DNA of 64,000 nucleotides from Silene latifolia (lineage: Eukaryota; Streptophyta; Magnoliopsida; Caryophyllales; Caryophyllaceae). Location: contig NC_133534.1 in NCBI RefSeq assembly GCF_048544455.1, forward strand, positions 40,073,217-40,137,216. Reading direction: 5' to 3'. Shown here piece by piece: positions 1-12,599 of the stretch (the first letter of the stretch is position 1; each line of letters opens with the position of its first letter). A program made the position numbers and the translations under genes. The notes beneath the pieces were generated by a model. The model ran no database searches, had not been told where the DNA came from, and was given only the letters and a program-made list of their open reading frames with translations.

Positions 1-147
1 TCCTTTTGGATAACCAATAAAGTATGTCTTGACCGATCACGGGCCGAGCTTATCCTCGTGTCTCCACTTGACATAAGCCTCGCAGCCCCAAATCCGAATA
101 AAGGACAAGTTAGGGATCGTTCCCTTCCATATCTCATACGGAGTCTT
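1..147 (-). pseudogene. Copia A pol fragment (integrase C-terminal side)
   Basis: The reverse complement matches the integrase region of copia C around 62219-62350, including the PYE, WKG and WGCEAYVKWRHEDK stretches just downstream of the integrase core. It is cut at 147 by the element starting at 148; the preceding integrase residues lie at 7581 and above. Too short to function alone; it is the displaced end of a split gene and continues past position 1. Confidence 0.85.
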
Positions 148-1584
148 TGTAACACCCCCATACTCCAAGTGCCTTACCAGGACCACTCAAGGCATAGAGG
201 TGCTACCATCTCGGTTACCCGAGGCAATGATAATCATAAGACAATAAAGAAACGTACTTTAAAAGTAAATATAATTTAAGTGATTACATGTCTCAAACCA
301 AAACTGTCAAACTGAAATATAAGGTTCTCAGACGATCTACTGATGAAACTATCAAAGCTACAAAACATCGTCTGACACAGCAGAAGACTTCTAACTGCAA
401 CGTGATGACTCATCCCAGCTATCCCATATGCGTCATCTCATACCTGCTCCATAACTGCTCACCATCCCCAAATGGATCACCACAATTTTTTAAACATTTA
501 AACGGGGTCAGTACTAATTACACAATCAAAGCCACACTGAAACAATCATACAAACAGCTCACACACAATCCCAGTCTCCATCTCCAATCACCTCATAACT
601 GACTACACACTAAAGTGTGTAGCACTGCCAATGTACCCATTGCAACAGATACTCCTCGCCGCCAGTGGGGGACCGCAGCCGTTCCCACCTAAGCCCTGCT
701 CATCTCCATCGAGCGATAAACCCATGTTCATTAATGTGCACATCCCTTCTATGGAGGGTTCCACAGAAGGCGAATCAAGGGCGTGAAGCCACTCCCGCAA
801 GTGACTCCACTCAGCCAGAGACGCACCCCGAAGAACACAGACAGATAAACAGCAACCACAATACAACATCAACAACCGTCTGAACCAATCAACAATATGA
901 AATCACAACCGTCTGAATCAATCAACAATATGAAATCACTAACTACAGCACAATCACCACACACATCATGTAACTAATACTGAGTAGGGAGACCCTACCT
1001 GAAATAAGCCATCACCAAGATCGTCACAATCAGCTAATCATAATCATTCTTCAACGAAATCACCTCCTATAGACACACAATCATACAATCACAATCTACA
1101 ACAACAATACTCCCCAAAACCCCCAAATTACCCAATTAGGGTTTTAAACAAACTCAACGAATCGTTATAAAAATTATATGTAGAACTTACCCTTGACGCA
1201 AAGATCACAACGGTATAAAGAACAAAGGAAACCGACACTTCTAGCTCCGGGATTTGTCAATAATGCGAACAATGCGAAGAACGTAATTTGCAATCTCCTT
1301 TTTGAGTGTATTAGGTTTATAAAAATGTTTAGGAAAGATGACGAAAAGTTATATATACTAATTCGCATTATTAACAAAACCCGACAAAACATTACCCGTA
1401 AACCGAGCTACTCGATCGAGTGCCCGACATACTCGATCGAGTGCCCCCTACTCGATTGAGTACCAAGGCTACTCGATCGAGTACCCTACAAACAAAAACT
1501 ATTTTAAAACTCAAAACACCCTTACTCGACAGAGTAAGGCCCACTCGATAGAGTACCTAGAGACTCATAAACCGTAGTATTATA
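148..1584 (-). repeat. 3' LTR of the 148-7575 element
   Basis: Starts tgtaacaccccc and ends ccgtagtattata (final tata where the other LTR has taca). It pairs with 6138-7575 over its full length. The copies differ by scattered transitions such as cagcag/cagcgg and ctgatgaa/ctgataaa, so this insertion is older than F, E and D. Small frames inside it, including one at 288-602 that recurs at 6278-6592, are LTR text and not genes. Confidence 0.93.
1409..1557. repeat. Cluster of ACTCGATCGAGT palindromes in LTR
   Basis: Six units in about 150 bases: four perfect or nearly perfect ACTCGATCGAGT/ACTCGATTGAGT and two degenerate (ACTCGACAGAGT, ACTCGATAGAGT). They are separated by short CCC/GGC-containing spacers. 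The same array recurs in the other LTR (7399-7547), and a related run lies inside the element at 4968-5135. Confidence 0.9.
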
Positions 1585-4500
1585 GTCTTCCCTCCTTAAA
1601 ACGAACTTCGTCCCCGAAGTTCAACCCATACATAAAAACAAACCTACCAACTCGATCAAGACACAACAACGCAACTAAGAACTCAAAACAAAACCTCATT
1701 CTATGAAACATGAACTCTTAACACCAACTCCACTAACCACGCCTACCTCCACAACATATCTCACGATATCGTATCAACTACATTATATCTCTCTCAACAC
1801 TAACTCCATACACTACCAACACAAACGCTGCTAACTCCGTAACATATCATCCACTAGATAATCCAATATCAAGATACTCAGAACATCAAACGGAATGTTA
1901 CATTCTACCACCCTTAAAAGGAACTTCGTCCTCGAAGTTTACTCACACTCATAACATCATCATCCAACTGTCAACACTATTGAAATATTCTCCCATTCCT
2001 AAACATCGAACTACTACAAGCACGGTCATGACCTTTAATAAAATCAATCAAAACAAATATCCGTCCTTTATGCTACACTAACACTCTACTTCCAAATATA
2101 CTACCATATGTACAACCATCAAAATCTCTTTTATCGCATCCTACTCCTCTTAAGATAAATGTTACGTCCTCGTAACTCACTAATACTAAATCCTAGCTAT
2201 ATCATCTCATTATCCTCATCACCACCACATGTCAAAGATAACCAGCTATAATCTAAACACTCGTCATGCATATATCCAAGGCTCTCTTACTTAAATATTT
2301 CTCATACCTCAACTCATTCGGCACACCACCTAACCTATACCATAAAACTCGTAGCAAAATCACCATACTAACTCTCCATTATTACTGCAAAACAACATAC
2401 CTCTCTATGTAAAGCACCTATCTCCCAAAAGCATAACTCACGATCCACACTCGTTACGTACACTCACAGTAGATCCTCAAGTTCTTTCCTTCATTACCGC
2501 AAAACTCATACATAACTTAACATGACACTAATTCCCCAACACCCTACACTCACTGTCTCAACAAAGGATTATGAACCACCTGCATCTTTCAGGTCATTAC
2601 CACACATGTCTTACGAATCACTTGCCATTACCATGTCTACTAAAGCCTTATCTAGAACAAGATCAAAATTACTGTAACAACCTCTCACAACAGTGTCCCA
2701 TCAACAGAATATCACTATACCATGACAACAACGAAAACATATACAACTCTATTTCATATCATACTCTACCCTCATTCCCAAACTTAACCTGGTAAAGAAA
2801 GCATCAATAAATTAAACAAGACAACTGTCTATCTGCACAAACTGAAACTCGCAGGGAGCAACATCAAACAAAACAACAATCTATGTATAATTGGTATGTA
2901 CTTTCGAAACTCGAATCATAATCATCCCGCCTACTCCACAACAATCGGTGACGGCATCGCAACACCGCCACCAACAGCCGCACCGCAGTGCGAAAATACC
3001 CGAATCACAACATGAAGTACCATGCCCGGATCACCACTTGAGGCACAACAACCACATCGATAAACATCACAATCACATATAATTCCCATAAACACTGACT
3101 CAGTATGACATTTCGAACAAGAAAACTCACTCAAAACCGTTTTACTAGATTATAACACAACATATTATACGGAATAAACTGACAAGAATCTCATGAACAT
3201 CATCCTTACCATTTCACGGAATAAACATGTATCATCAATACACATACAATTTTAACCATCCATGCCAGATCAATCAAATTATTACCTTTTGAACCTCATT
3301 CCATTAGTATACCGTACCCAACATAAATTACAAAACATTCATATAACAACTTTATAATTATCACACCATACCACTTCTTGTGAGGTCAGAACCTCACACA
3401 AACATTTACACATATCATAGACCCGTAATCACATCCATCTAGTCAATCCTGATCACGTAAGTTACCACCTGATAAAAGTTACCTCTCACCCGAGCTTAAC
3501 TCGTATACTCCTCATAACATATTCTCCCATTCGCATATCCATCACCCCCTGTCAAATGTAACCATACCATTAATACTCAACTACTAACAACCGCCTTATA
3601 TAACCACATCTTATGCTCTCTCACAACCATACATATCAATCTGGTCTCTACAAAATCAACCTCTTTAGAATTTCTACCTTTCTAATATACCATCACCCTT
3701 AACCACTAGTCACAAACGATAACACTACCATTGTCCGGACATCAACCTCTTACACTCATCTCTAAACATCACGATTTCTTTCCTAACTTTGGTTAACATA
3801 CCTATTAACGAACATCAAATCCATCAACAAAATTACCTCAACATTCTTCCTAATACTATTCTTAATTGTATCATTACCCGACTCACCACCAAGATTTCAT
3901 ATCGTGCAAATTCTCTACCCAACTTTTACTTTACTTAATTCCTCGAAATTCCTGACTAATCATGTTGTTCTGAAACTCCTATATAACCATTAACTCAAAT
4001 CCTCATGATAGTATCATACATCTCGACGATTCCTTAGTTTATATCACATAACTCCGGTGAACATTTTCTTAGTTTTACTCCCCTCATTCTTTTCTTTTTA
4101 CAATCGACAAAAGCAATTAACCATTCAACTCCTTATTATCTCTTACCTAACTCTTTAATGCTCCGGTTACCTTCTCATTGCTCCAAAACTCACATCTCAT
4201 TATTTCATATCGATATCATCTAACTCTTTCTTACCATAAATATTCTCTTTTTATGCTATCACTCACCCTTGTCGCCAATCCGTCCATGGAATCAACGTTT
4301 ATTTGTTCAAACAATTGCATCTCCCTTTTTACATCTCTAGAAATCAAAATTCATTTTATACTGTTAGTTCCCAAGGAAATCACACGTTAGTTTCACCTCT
4401 TGATAACACCAATTCCCAAACTCAGTCACTATCTGCAAATCCACGTCGCGACATGTCTCCATTAAGTGTTCACTATATACCACTCTTCTCAATCCCTCTA

Positions 4501-6120
4501 AAACGACCTTTCATTATATATATTCCTAACCAATACAATCTAACCATCTCCCTCCATAATTCTTACACATCTTAAGTTGCTACTATCCACATCCTTCCTG
4601 TCAACCCTTTATCCTCACATTCCTCACACTTATATCACTCCTTACTCACATCCACTTGCCTTTACATCACTCAAATTCGTAAATATATCACTCACCACGT
4701 CTCACAAAACTTGAACCATGCCTCAATCAGCTCATCAATGTTCTTCTCCTTTTTCCACTTCCCATCACAACCACATATAGCTCATCTCCTCCCACCAAAG
4801 TCATACTCACCATAAGGTGCCACTCACCACCCTATAAGATTGGGTAACTTACGTATCAAGACCAACATACATGTAAAACAATGCATAAAGAAGCAAAATA
4901 ACAACTTTGAATTAAACATAATATGCAACGAATTCAAAAGATAAGCATATGACACGAATCATGGGTCACTAGATCGAGTCCAGGCCACTCGATTGAGTAA
5001 ATGACTCACTCGATCGAGTAGGTTAAAGTCAGAGACACATATAAAAAAATTTACCAGGGCTACTCGATCGAGTAAGGGGTACTCGATCGAGTACCAAGGT
5101 GCACTCGATCGAGTGAGGGCCACTCGATCGAGTACCCTACGCATTTCTCAGCACTGTCCAGTTTTCGTAAAACGGTCATAACTCACTCGTTTCTTGGTCG
5201 TTTTGGGGCGTGTGACCTATCGTTAGAATCGTAAAAGAGCAAGTTATCACCTCCAATTAGAATCACATTAGAATCATTTATTAATCTCAAGTTATAACAG
5301 TTTAAAGACAATCTCTCTATAATCGAAAACGCAACTATTTGATTTTACTTCCAAACAACTTAAACGACAACAAAGTAAACAAAAACAACTCGATGCTCAT
5401 AAAACCAGTATCCCTAACCACATGTTACTATCTTCAAAAGCCAAGCAACAACATCCATTATGCACATGCATCATTCAATTTACCAAGCATGTATTACCTA
5501 CATGTTTTTATTCTATAACTTTACGTAAACGAAATCACAAATATATAACATCAAGTCTCCTATTCACATGTTACTAGCATAACAACATTATAAAATATCT
5601 TCCATCATACAACATGCTTTATCAAAATTCATATTATCATACAACAATTATCATCTTTTTCCACCAATTATTCATGCTCTTACTCAAACTTTCAGCTATA
5701 TAAACTCGTACAACACTACCAAAAACATATATGTATACATAACTCTATGTATAACTCAAATCAAACAAATTTTCTTTCCGTATTTCTATAATGCCATATC
5801 GTAAAACAACTATTATGCTTTCAATAAATAACTTACGAAATCACATCATCACCATCTTTTTCAACACATTCCCCATTCTCCATATACATACATCCACTGA
5901 TTCATGCCACACGTCACTATATAGGTACACAATTCACAAGATAAACACATAGCGATCCCGACTCATATCCCATGGTGACCGATTCAAAATTGTAGGGCGA
6001 GTTCGCGACTTTAGGACGTCTCCCAAGTCTTTGCATTAGCTCCTACAACTTCTACCCCGGGTTCATTTTAATTAGACTCCCTAGGTTCATTAGATTCATT
6101 GGTTACAGGTTTCAGGATCG
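1585..6120. other. Non-coding interior of LARD-type element
   Basis: About 4.5 kb without a credible gene. The plus strand is conspicuously rich in A and C and poor in G from about 1600 to 4900. The purine tract sits at 1585-1597 and two hairpin-like GAACTTCG/CGAAGTT blocks at 1603-1622 and 1921-1939. The short frames at 2571, 2891, 4178 and 4303 match no retroelement domain I recognise. Confidence 0.7.
4968..5135. repeat. Internal cluster of ACTCGATCGAGT palindromes
   Basis: Seven units, some with one changed base (agatcgagt, actcgattgagt), with spacers of roughly 10-30 bases, in the non-coding interior of the 148-7575 element. It resembles the LTR arrays but sits more than 1 kb from either LTR, so it is a separate array. 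Confidence 0.88.
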
Positions 6121-6134
6121 TCGCTCTGATACCA
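6121..6134 (-). other. Primer-binding site (initiator-Met tRNA type)
   Basis: The complement reads TGGTATCAGAGCGA, matching the initiator-Met tRNA 3' end used by many plant LTR elements. It lies three bases from the LTR end at 6138 and fixes the element orientation as minus. Confidence 0.88.
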
Positions 6135-6137
6135 TTT

Positions 6138-7575
6138 TGTAACACCCCCATACTCCAAGTGCCTTAACAGGATCACTCAAGGCATGGAAGTGCTACCATC
6201 TCGGTTACCCGAGGCAATGATAATCATAAGACAATAAAGAAACGTACTTTAAAAGTAATTATAATTTAAGTGATTACATGTCTCAAACCAAAACTGTCAA
6301 ACTGAAATATAAGGTTCTCAGACGATCTACTGATAAAACTATCAAAGCTACAAAACATTGTCTGACACAGCGGAAGACTTCTAACTGCCACGTGATGACT
6401 CATCCCAGCTATCTCATACGCGTCATCTTATACCTTCTCAATAACTGCTCACCATCCCCGAATGAATCACCACAGTTTTTAAAACATTTAAACGGGGTCG
6501 GTACTAATTACACAATCAAACCCACACTGAAACAATCATATAAACAACTCACACACAATCCCAGTCTCCATCTCCAATCACCTCATAACTGACTACACAC
6601 TAAAGTGTGTAGCCCTGCCAGAGTACCCATCGCAACAGATACTCCTCGCCGCCAATGGGGGACTGCAGCCGTTCCCACCTAAGCCCCGCTCATCTCCATC
6701 GAGCGATAAACCCATGTTCATTAATGTGCACACCCCTTCTGTGGCGGGTTTCACAGAAGGCGAATCAAGGGCATGAAGCCAATCCCGCAAGTGACTCCAC
6801 TCAGCCAGGGGCCCACCCCGAAAAACACAGACAGATAAACAGCAACCACAATACAACATCAACAACCGTCTGAACCAATCAACAATATGAAATCACAACC
6901 TTCTGAATCAATCAACAATATGAAATCACTAACTACAGCACAATCACCACACACATCATGTAACTAATACTGAGTAAAGAGACCCTACCTGAAATAAGCC
7001 ATCACCAAGATCGTCACAATCAGCTAATCATAATCATTCATCAACGAAATAACCTCCTATAGACACACAATCATACAATCACAATCTACAACAACAATAC
7101 TCCCCAAAACCCCCAAATTACCCAATTAGGGTTTTAAACATACTCAACGAATCGTTATAAAAATTATATGTAGAACTTACCCTTGACGCAAGGATCACAA
7201 CGGTATAAAGAACAAAGGAAACCGACACTTCTAGCTCCGGGATTTGTCAATAATGCGAACAATGCGAAGAACGTAATTTGCAATCTCCTTTTTGAGTGTA
7301 TTAGGTTTATAAAAATGTTTAGGAAAGATGACGGAAAGTTATATATACTAATTCACATTATTAACAAAATCCGACAAAACATTACCCGTAAACCGAGCTA
7401 CTCGATCGAGTGCCCGACATACTCGATCGAGTGTCCCCTACTCGATCGAGTACCAAGGCTACTCGATCGAGTACCCTACAAACAGAAACTATTTTAAAAC
7501 TCAAAACACCCTTACTCGACAGAGTAAGGCCCACTCGATAGAGTACCCAGAGACTCATAAAACCGTAGTATTACA
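6138..7575 (-). repeat. 5' LTR of the 148-7575 element
   Basis: Begins tgtaacacccccat and ends ccgtagtattaca in window orientation; followed by target copy gtctt at 7576-7580. Full-length pair of 148-1584. It holds the palindrome array at 7399-7547. Confidence 0.93.
7399..7547. repeat. Palindrome cluster, second LTR copy
   Basis: Six units of ACTCGATCGAGT type in the same order and spacing as 1409-1557, including the two degenerate terminal units. One unit reads GATCGA where the left LTR has GATTGA. Confidence 0.9.
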
Positions 7576-7580
7576 GTCTT

Positions 7581-8600
7581 GTCGACAGCTTTAGACGGAC
7601 TTCGGTTAAGTATAAGAGCAGCTGACAAAATAGCAAAACCCCATAATGAATTAAGTACTATCGTGTGACTCATCATGGATCGAACCATATCAAGTAGTGT
7701 TCGATTTCTCCGTTCGGACACACCATTTAATTGAGGTGTTCCAGGTGGAGTTAACTGTAAAACTATTCCACAGTCTCTAAGGTGTTGATCAAACTCATTT
7801 GAAAGATATTCGCCACCACGATCTGAACGGAGTGCTTTAACCTTTCTTCCCAGTTGGTTCTAAACCTTATTCTGGTATTCCTTGAATTTTTCAAAAGACT
7901 CACTTTTATGCTTCATTAAGTAGACATATCCGTATCTACTCAAATCATCCATGAAAGTGATAAAATATCTATAGCCGTCTCTTGCGGTGATTGACATAGG
8001 TCCACATACATCAGTATGTATGACTCCTAATAGGTTATTAGCGCACATTCCAACACCTTTGAAGGAAATTCGAGTCATTTTGCCGATAAGACATGATTCA
8101 CACGTGCCAAATGATGAGAAATCAAATGTGGAGATAGTCCCATTCTCAATGAGTTTCTTTACACGTTTTTCATTTATGTGTCCCATTCGACAATGCCATA
8201 GATAAGTTTGATCTTTGTCACCAACCTTTAATTTCTTATTATTCACATGTAATATATCTGTGGTTTGATCTAAGATACAAATTCTTTTTATGGAAACTGC
8301 TTTGCCATAAACCATTTCATTAAAAGAGAAAATACAGCTATTGTCCTTTATTGAAAATGAAAAACCGTCTTTATCAAGTACGGAAACAGAAATAATATTC
8401 TTAGATAAACTGGGTACATAGTAACAGTTATATAAATATAACTCAAAACCACTCGGGAGCTGGATTATGTATGTTCCCATTGAGACTGCAGCAACTCTTG
8501 CTCCATTCCCGACTCGTAGGTCCACATCACCCTTTGCTAGGGGTGTGATGTTTTTTAGGCCCTGCAAATGATTACACAGATGAGAACCACAACCAAGATA
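7581..8600 (-). pseudogene. Copia A protease end, GAG-pre-integrase and integrase
   Basis: Copia pol segment. Reading from the right: end of protease (LQGLKN...VGNGARV, YYVPSLSKNIISVSVL), GAG-pre-integrase zinc motif (WHCRMGH ... CESCLIGK), then integrase core with HTDVCGPM, FMDDLSRYG, SDRGGEY and NGVSERRNRTLL, which carry the catalytic D, D and E. It integrates the cDNA copy of the element. Breaks: the frame is lost between gag and protease near 8590-8600, where this copy has gatatcttgg against gatactgg in copia C (a CTG site); a TAG sits at 7860-7862 where C has GAG; and the gene is cut at 7581 by the insertion, resuming at 147. The family assignment is firm; no lineage is claimed. Confidence 0.9.
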
Positions 8601-9584
8601 TCAAGTACCCAAGTTCAAACTTGCATGGTTAATCTCAATCATATGAATATAAGATGACATACCAACAGGAGTGACGCGGCCTGCTTTTATGTCCTCACGG
8701 TACACGGGACAGTTCCTCCTCCAATGCCCAGTCTTGTGACAATGGTGGCACTCAACGTTACCGCCCTTTCTCTTTGCCTTGCCTTGTGAGCCACTAGTCT
8801 CACCAGGCCCACTCTTACCGTTTCTTGACTTCTTAAACTTTGGCTTTCCTACAGTTAGGTCGTCGTGAGCTTTGCCCTTACCCTTATTCTTGTTGGAAAT
8901 CATGAGAACATCTTGCTTCATGCTCCCACTCAATTTCATATCCTTCTCGGTCTGTACGAGAAGTGAGTGTAGCTCATGAGGACTTTTCTTCATGTCATTC
9001 ATGTAGTAATTTGCCCTGAAAAGGGCAAAACCATCATGAAGTGAATGAAGCATACGGTCAATGACTATGCTCTCACTGATTTTACAATCAAGTGCCTCCA
9101 GTTTCTCGACATTCTCAATCATGTCAAGAATGTGTGGGCTAACCGGTTGGCCCTTCTGGAGTTTCGCCTCAAAGAAGCGACAGATATGCTCATAAGTAAC
9201 GATTCTCGGTGCTTTTGAGAACTCATTAGTGAGCGTGGTGAAAATCTTGTTTGCACCTTGGGCAATGAAGCGTCTTTGCAAATTGGTTTCCATTGCAAAA
9301 ATGAGTACGTTCTTTATCGCACCCGCTTTCATGACGAAGTCACTATAAGCAAGTGACTCGTTAACTCTTGCATTGGGGTCTGGGTTTGGCGGTATTGGCT
9401 CAGTCAAGTACTTGAGCTTACCGTCAGCAATGGCAGCATTCCGTAATGATGCCTCCCAGTCTGCAAAGTTGGACCCGTCATTCTTCAGTCGTGTGGACTG
9501 ATTCATGTGGTCCATGAAAGTTTTGAGTCAGGACTCGCGTGCAAGTTTAGCACTTGGCATAGGGATATCATTATTTCCAGCCAT
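8601..9584 (-). pseudogene. Copia A gag (nucleocapsid) with CCHC zinc knuckle
   Basis: Gag forms the virus-like particle and binds element RNA. Seen: a DUF4219/UBN2-type N-terminal region (NGSNFADWEASLRNA), a basic linker and the knuckle CHHCHKTGHWRRNC (CX2CX4HX4C) near the C-terminus. The best open frame starts at ATG 9515, but comparison with copia C suggests the original start at 9584 (ATG GCT GGA), with a TGA near 9530 where C has TGG (Trp). About 300 residues, normal for copia gag. The frame stops at 8601 through the CTG-associated frameshift just before the protease motif. Almost identical to the C gag at 60241. Confidence 0.88.
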
Positions 9585-11548
9585 TTGTTGTAAGCAATAT
9601 TATCAATATAAAACGAATTCTACACTGCGAAAAGAAGAAGAAAAACATAATAAGGATACTCATCGTTATGATTTAAGTCTAATGCAAAACTGTTATAATG
9701 CGAAGACTCAAGCATTTATACAATTGACCTCCCTCAAGAATTATATAAATGATCCCAAGACTCAATTATCTGTAAATTGATAAGCCAACCTCTTGGCTAA
9801 TTCTACTTTTAGAATTCTTGGTTGATAAATTTCTGTAAATTCTATCTATAGTCCATCATAATCTCGAGAAACTATTCGGATTATAATGTTGAGGTAAAAT
9901 AAGTCAACACAAACTACTTACCCAACGTAGAAGGGGTCATATGGAGAGTAACGTCCTATATGCCTACCGACGAAGAAGGGATTCACAGTTGTTTGGCCTA
10001 TAAAGACTAGTCTCAACTTTAGTTTTAGAGGAAGATCCCATCAACTTTATTTTAATACATTTTAAGTGAACTAATATCTAGCATGCGAGAATGAATAAAC
10101 TAAGATGATGGCTTAAAATAGTGTGACATCTTTATGTCCATGATAACTAACATCCAAACTTTATGAGTCAATTTTCATGCATATAAGTAGGTGATTTGGT
10201 TTAGGCGGAATATGATGCACTAATTATCATGCGAAGAAAAGTAACAAGAATGGAAAAACGTAAAACAAAAACAAAGTCCTAGTGTGGCCTATCTACCAAA
10301 ATGAACATAAATACAACTTTGGAATCCTTCCTAGGACCCGAAAACCTTGTCTTGATGTTCCATCTTGGTTCATGTAGCGGGAGTGAGCAATCCAATCTCC
10401 ATCTTTAGTCTTCTCAAAATTACAATTAATAAATTACAAAATAAACCTATTTACATTCTAATTTCAAAAACATAATACTAAAGAAAACCAAAGGAGATTC
10501 GAGATCTCAAAATTATATCAAGATTATGTTTCCATCATTACGAAAACATAATCAACTAAGGCCACACTAGGTAATTCCAAATTACAACCGATTGCAAAAA
10601 TACGTAAATAAACCATTTAACAATTCATACAACTAAATAAAATGCATCAACAATAAATTAATCATTCAAGACATAATTCCTTAATTATGTAGAGTAATTT
10701 ATCCAAACCACCTATTTTAAAATGGTCAAAATTATGTGACAATTCCTCAATTACTCACAATAATTCCAATCTTAATACACATTAACTTGTAATATGAATT
10801 AATCTAACATCATTTTAAACCACTTTAAAATAATTGGGTATCTAAAATTTGTGAACTTTTTCACAACAAACAAACATACATTATAGATATAATGTATAAT
10901 AATTATTGGCCAATACACAACAAGAAAAAAAAACGGAATTTTTTTTTTAATTGCTTTCGGCATTCGGCCCTAAAATTTCGAAAAACAAGTTTTTTTTTTC
11001 TTGTTTTTTTTCGAAAACAACCCCTTTTATGTGAACAAATTTGTTTAATGTTGCTACTATAACAAGATCGGCATAATCATCAATGTTTAATTTAAACATA
11101 GATCCAAACTAGATGATTCAATTTAACCTATTAAAATGAATATCTAAATTATGATTAAATCGATTATGTGAATATTTGATTCATCAAAATTGATTTGAAC
11201 ATTATTAAATTAATGAATCATGATTCTTAAACAACAATTTAACACCGTGTATGCCAAAACTATATAACAAAAACAAATGAACATCATCAATCAAAACAAT
11301 TTACATTTACATTTCAATTTAATTCTTATTAAATCAAAACATCGACAAATTTATCATATTATCATCTTAACATATTAAAACAACAATATCAATAAATCAA
11401 AATGGAAACAAGGCATCAAAAAAAAAACATCTCGGCAAAAAAAAATTGATACGGCCGAATTTTTTTTTTTTAAATTGTTTTTTTTTTGTTTTAATCCATT
11501 TATGAAAATCATATAAAATAATTTCGCGGCCTATGCTCTGATACCACT
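9585..11548 (-). other. Copia A 5' leader, non-coding
   Basis: About 2 kb between the 5' LTR and gag, AT-rich with homopolymers (10920-11010, 11410-11490). It aligns in pieces with the split leader of copia C (36470-36657 and 59138-60240), for example around the block rich in gagatctcgaatctcc. The primer site is at 11535-11546 (complement TGGTATCAGAGC). No gene seen; it probably carries packaging signals. Confidence 0.82.
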
Positions 11549-12599
11549 TGTTAGATATATTGGTATATTTCATCAAGAAAAATTCGGATTATAACGAAAT
11601 TATGAAATATGAAATTACGAGTCATAAACGAAATGCATGAACAAAATAATAGAGATTAGAATTAACCTCCGGTTCTAGAAATTTGGCCTAAGAACAAATA
11701 TCGAGATCGATATTCTCCTAATCGTTGCACCCAAGATGCTTCGAGAAATGCCTTTTTCTTGCTAGAAAGAGAACCCTAATTCCTAATAATTTTTAGGGTT
11801 TTGTGATGAGAGTATGGAGTAAAAAACAAGAGAGAAAATGATCCTCCCACCTCTCCTATATAACCATCCAAAAGGAGAAAAAGAGGGGAAGATATTTTTC
11901 TTATTTTTCTCCCCTTTAATCGTGTAACAACCAAACAAATAAGGAGAAAATCTTCTTATTTTAGGTTGTTATCATATTGTATAAAATGTGTATCATTATC
12001 AATTGTCATTTATGTCGTCACGTATTAATAAGTCCACACACAACAGTTTGTAGTCAATTTACTAATACCGGTCTGTTATCATTTATTATGACAATTTCGT
12101 ATAATATATACATTAACTATAAATATCGCATATTTATAATTTGCTAATTAAATATAACCGTTTATGTTTAATTACGAATTAACATCTTAATTCGTTTAAG
12201 CTAACATTATATACATTAATTAAATATAACGGTTTATATTCTATTTACGAATTAACAATTAATTCGTCTCAGCTGATATTATTTAATTGTATTAAATAAT
12301 CGACTCATCATCACATTGACTAACCTTTTAGTCAAATACATGGACTAACCTTTTAGTCATATAAGGCATCAATGTGATTATATTTTCATATAATCACATC
12401 TCTCAAACACATCCTTTAGGTGTGACTTTTAGGGACCAGTTGATCACCGCCATCAGTATGATAATAACGTCAAACTTCTAGCAAGCCAACCGTTATTAGT
12501 AAACGTTAATCAACTGATAAAATACTAAGTATACCCTGTGAACCGATAAGAGATTTATACACGTTATCACACTAATTGTGGAGGACACTAGCTCCAACA
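11549..12599 (-). repeat. Copia A 5' LTR
   Basis: In element orientation begins TGTTGGAGCTAGTGTCC and ends ATATCTAACA, next to the primer site. About 1.05 kb. The first 250 bases closely match the LTR start of copia C (31991-32240), and weaker blocks recur in copia D LTRs (the GATCACCxCCxTC and AAGCCAA regions). Its partner LTR lies left of the window. Confidence 0.9.

Larger units (their letters stand above)
148..7575 (-). mobile_element. Non-autonomous gypsy-type LTR element (Tekay-like, LARD-type)
   Basis: Two LTRs of about 1.44 kb flank about 4.55 kb of non-coding DNA. The 5-bp duplication gtctt is at 143-147 and 7576-7580. Orientation is minus: the initiator-Met primer site (complement of gctctgatacca, 6123-6134) adjoins the right LTR and a purine tract (complement of gtcttccctcctt, 1585-1597) adjoins the left LTR. 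A GAACTTCG/CGAAGTTC block at 1603-1622 next to the purine tract is typical of the pol 3' end in plant chromovirus-type gypsy elements, so the element probably derives from one. I saw no gag, protease, reverse transcriptase or integrase motif in either strand. The LTR ends (TGTAATACTACGG / GGGGGTGTTACA) fit Tekay-like elements; lineage is inferred. Confidence 0.85.
1..12599 (-). mobile_element. Copia element A, minus strand, left part outside window
   Basis: Ty1/copia LTR retrotransposon read right to left: 5' LTR (12599-11549), Met-tRNA primer site, leader, gag, protease, integrase, then off the left edge. It is split at 143-147 by a complete insertion (148-7575). Text at 1-147 continues exactly what stops at 7581, judged by the matching uninterrupted plus-strand copy C at 62200-62350. 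A and C are the same family: gag and integrase are near-identical along their length and the leaders align. The 3' LTR and reverse transcriptase lie outside the window, so its target duplication cannot be checked. Confidence 0.9.

Noticed and set aside
288..602. 104-residue frame repeated at 6278-6592
   Set aside because: Both copies lie at the same place in the two LTRs; the repetition reflects LTR identity and there is no recognisable domain.
1409..1557. Regularly spaced palindromes as a CRISPR array
   Set aside because: Repeats are only 12-14 bases, spacing is irregular, copies lie inside LTRs and gag frames, and the DNA is plant; no cas genes.
1603..1622. Perfect hairpin GAACTTCG/CGAAGTTC as a novel regulatory structure
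   Set aside because: This block next to the purine tract is a familiar feature at the pol 3' end of plant gypsy elements; kept only as evidence of ancestry.
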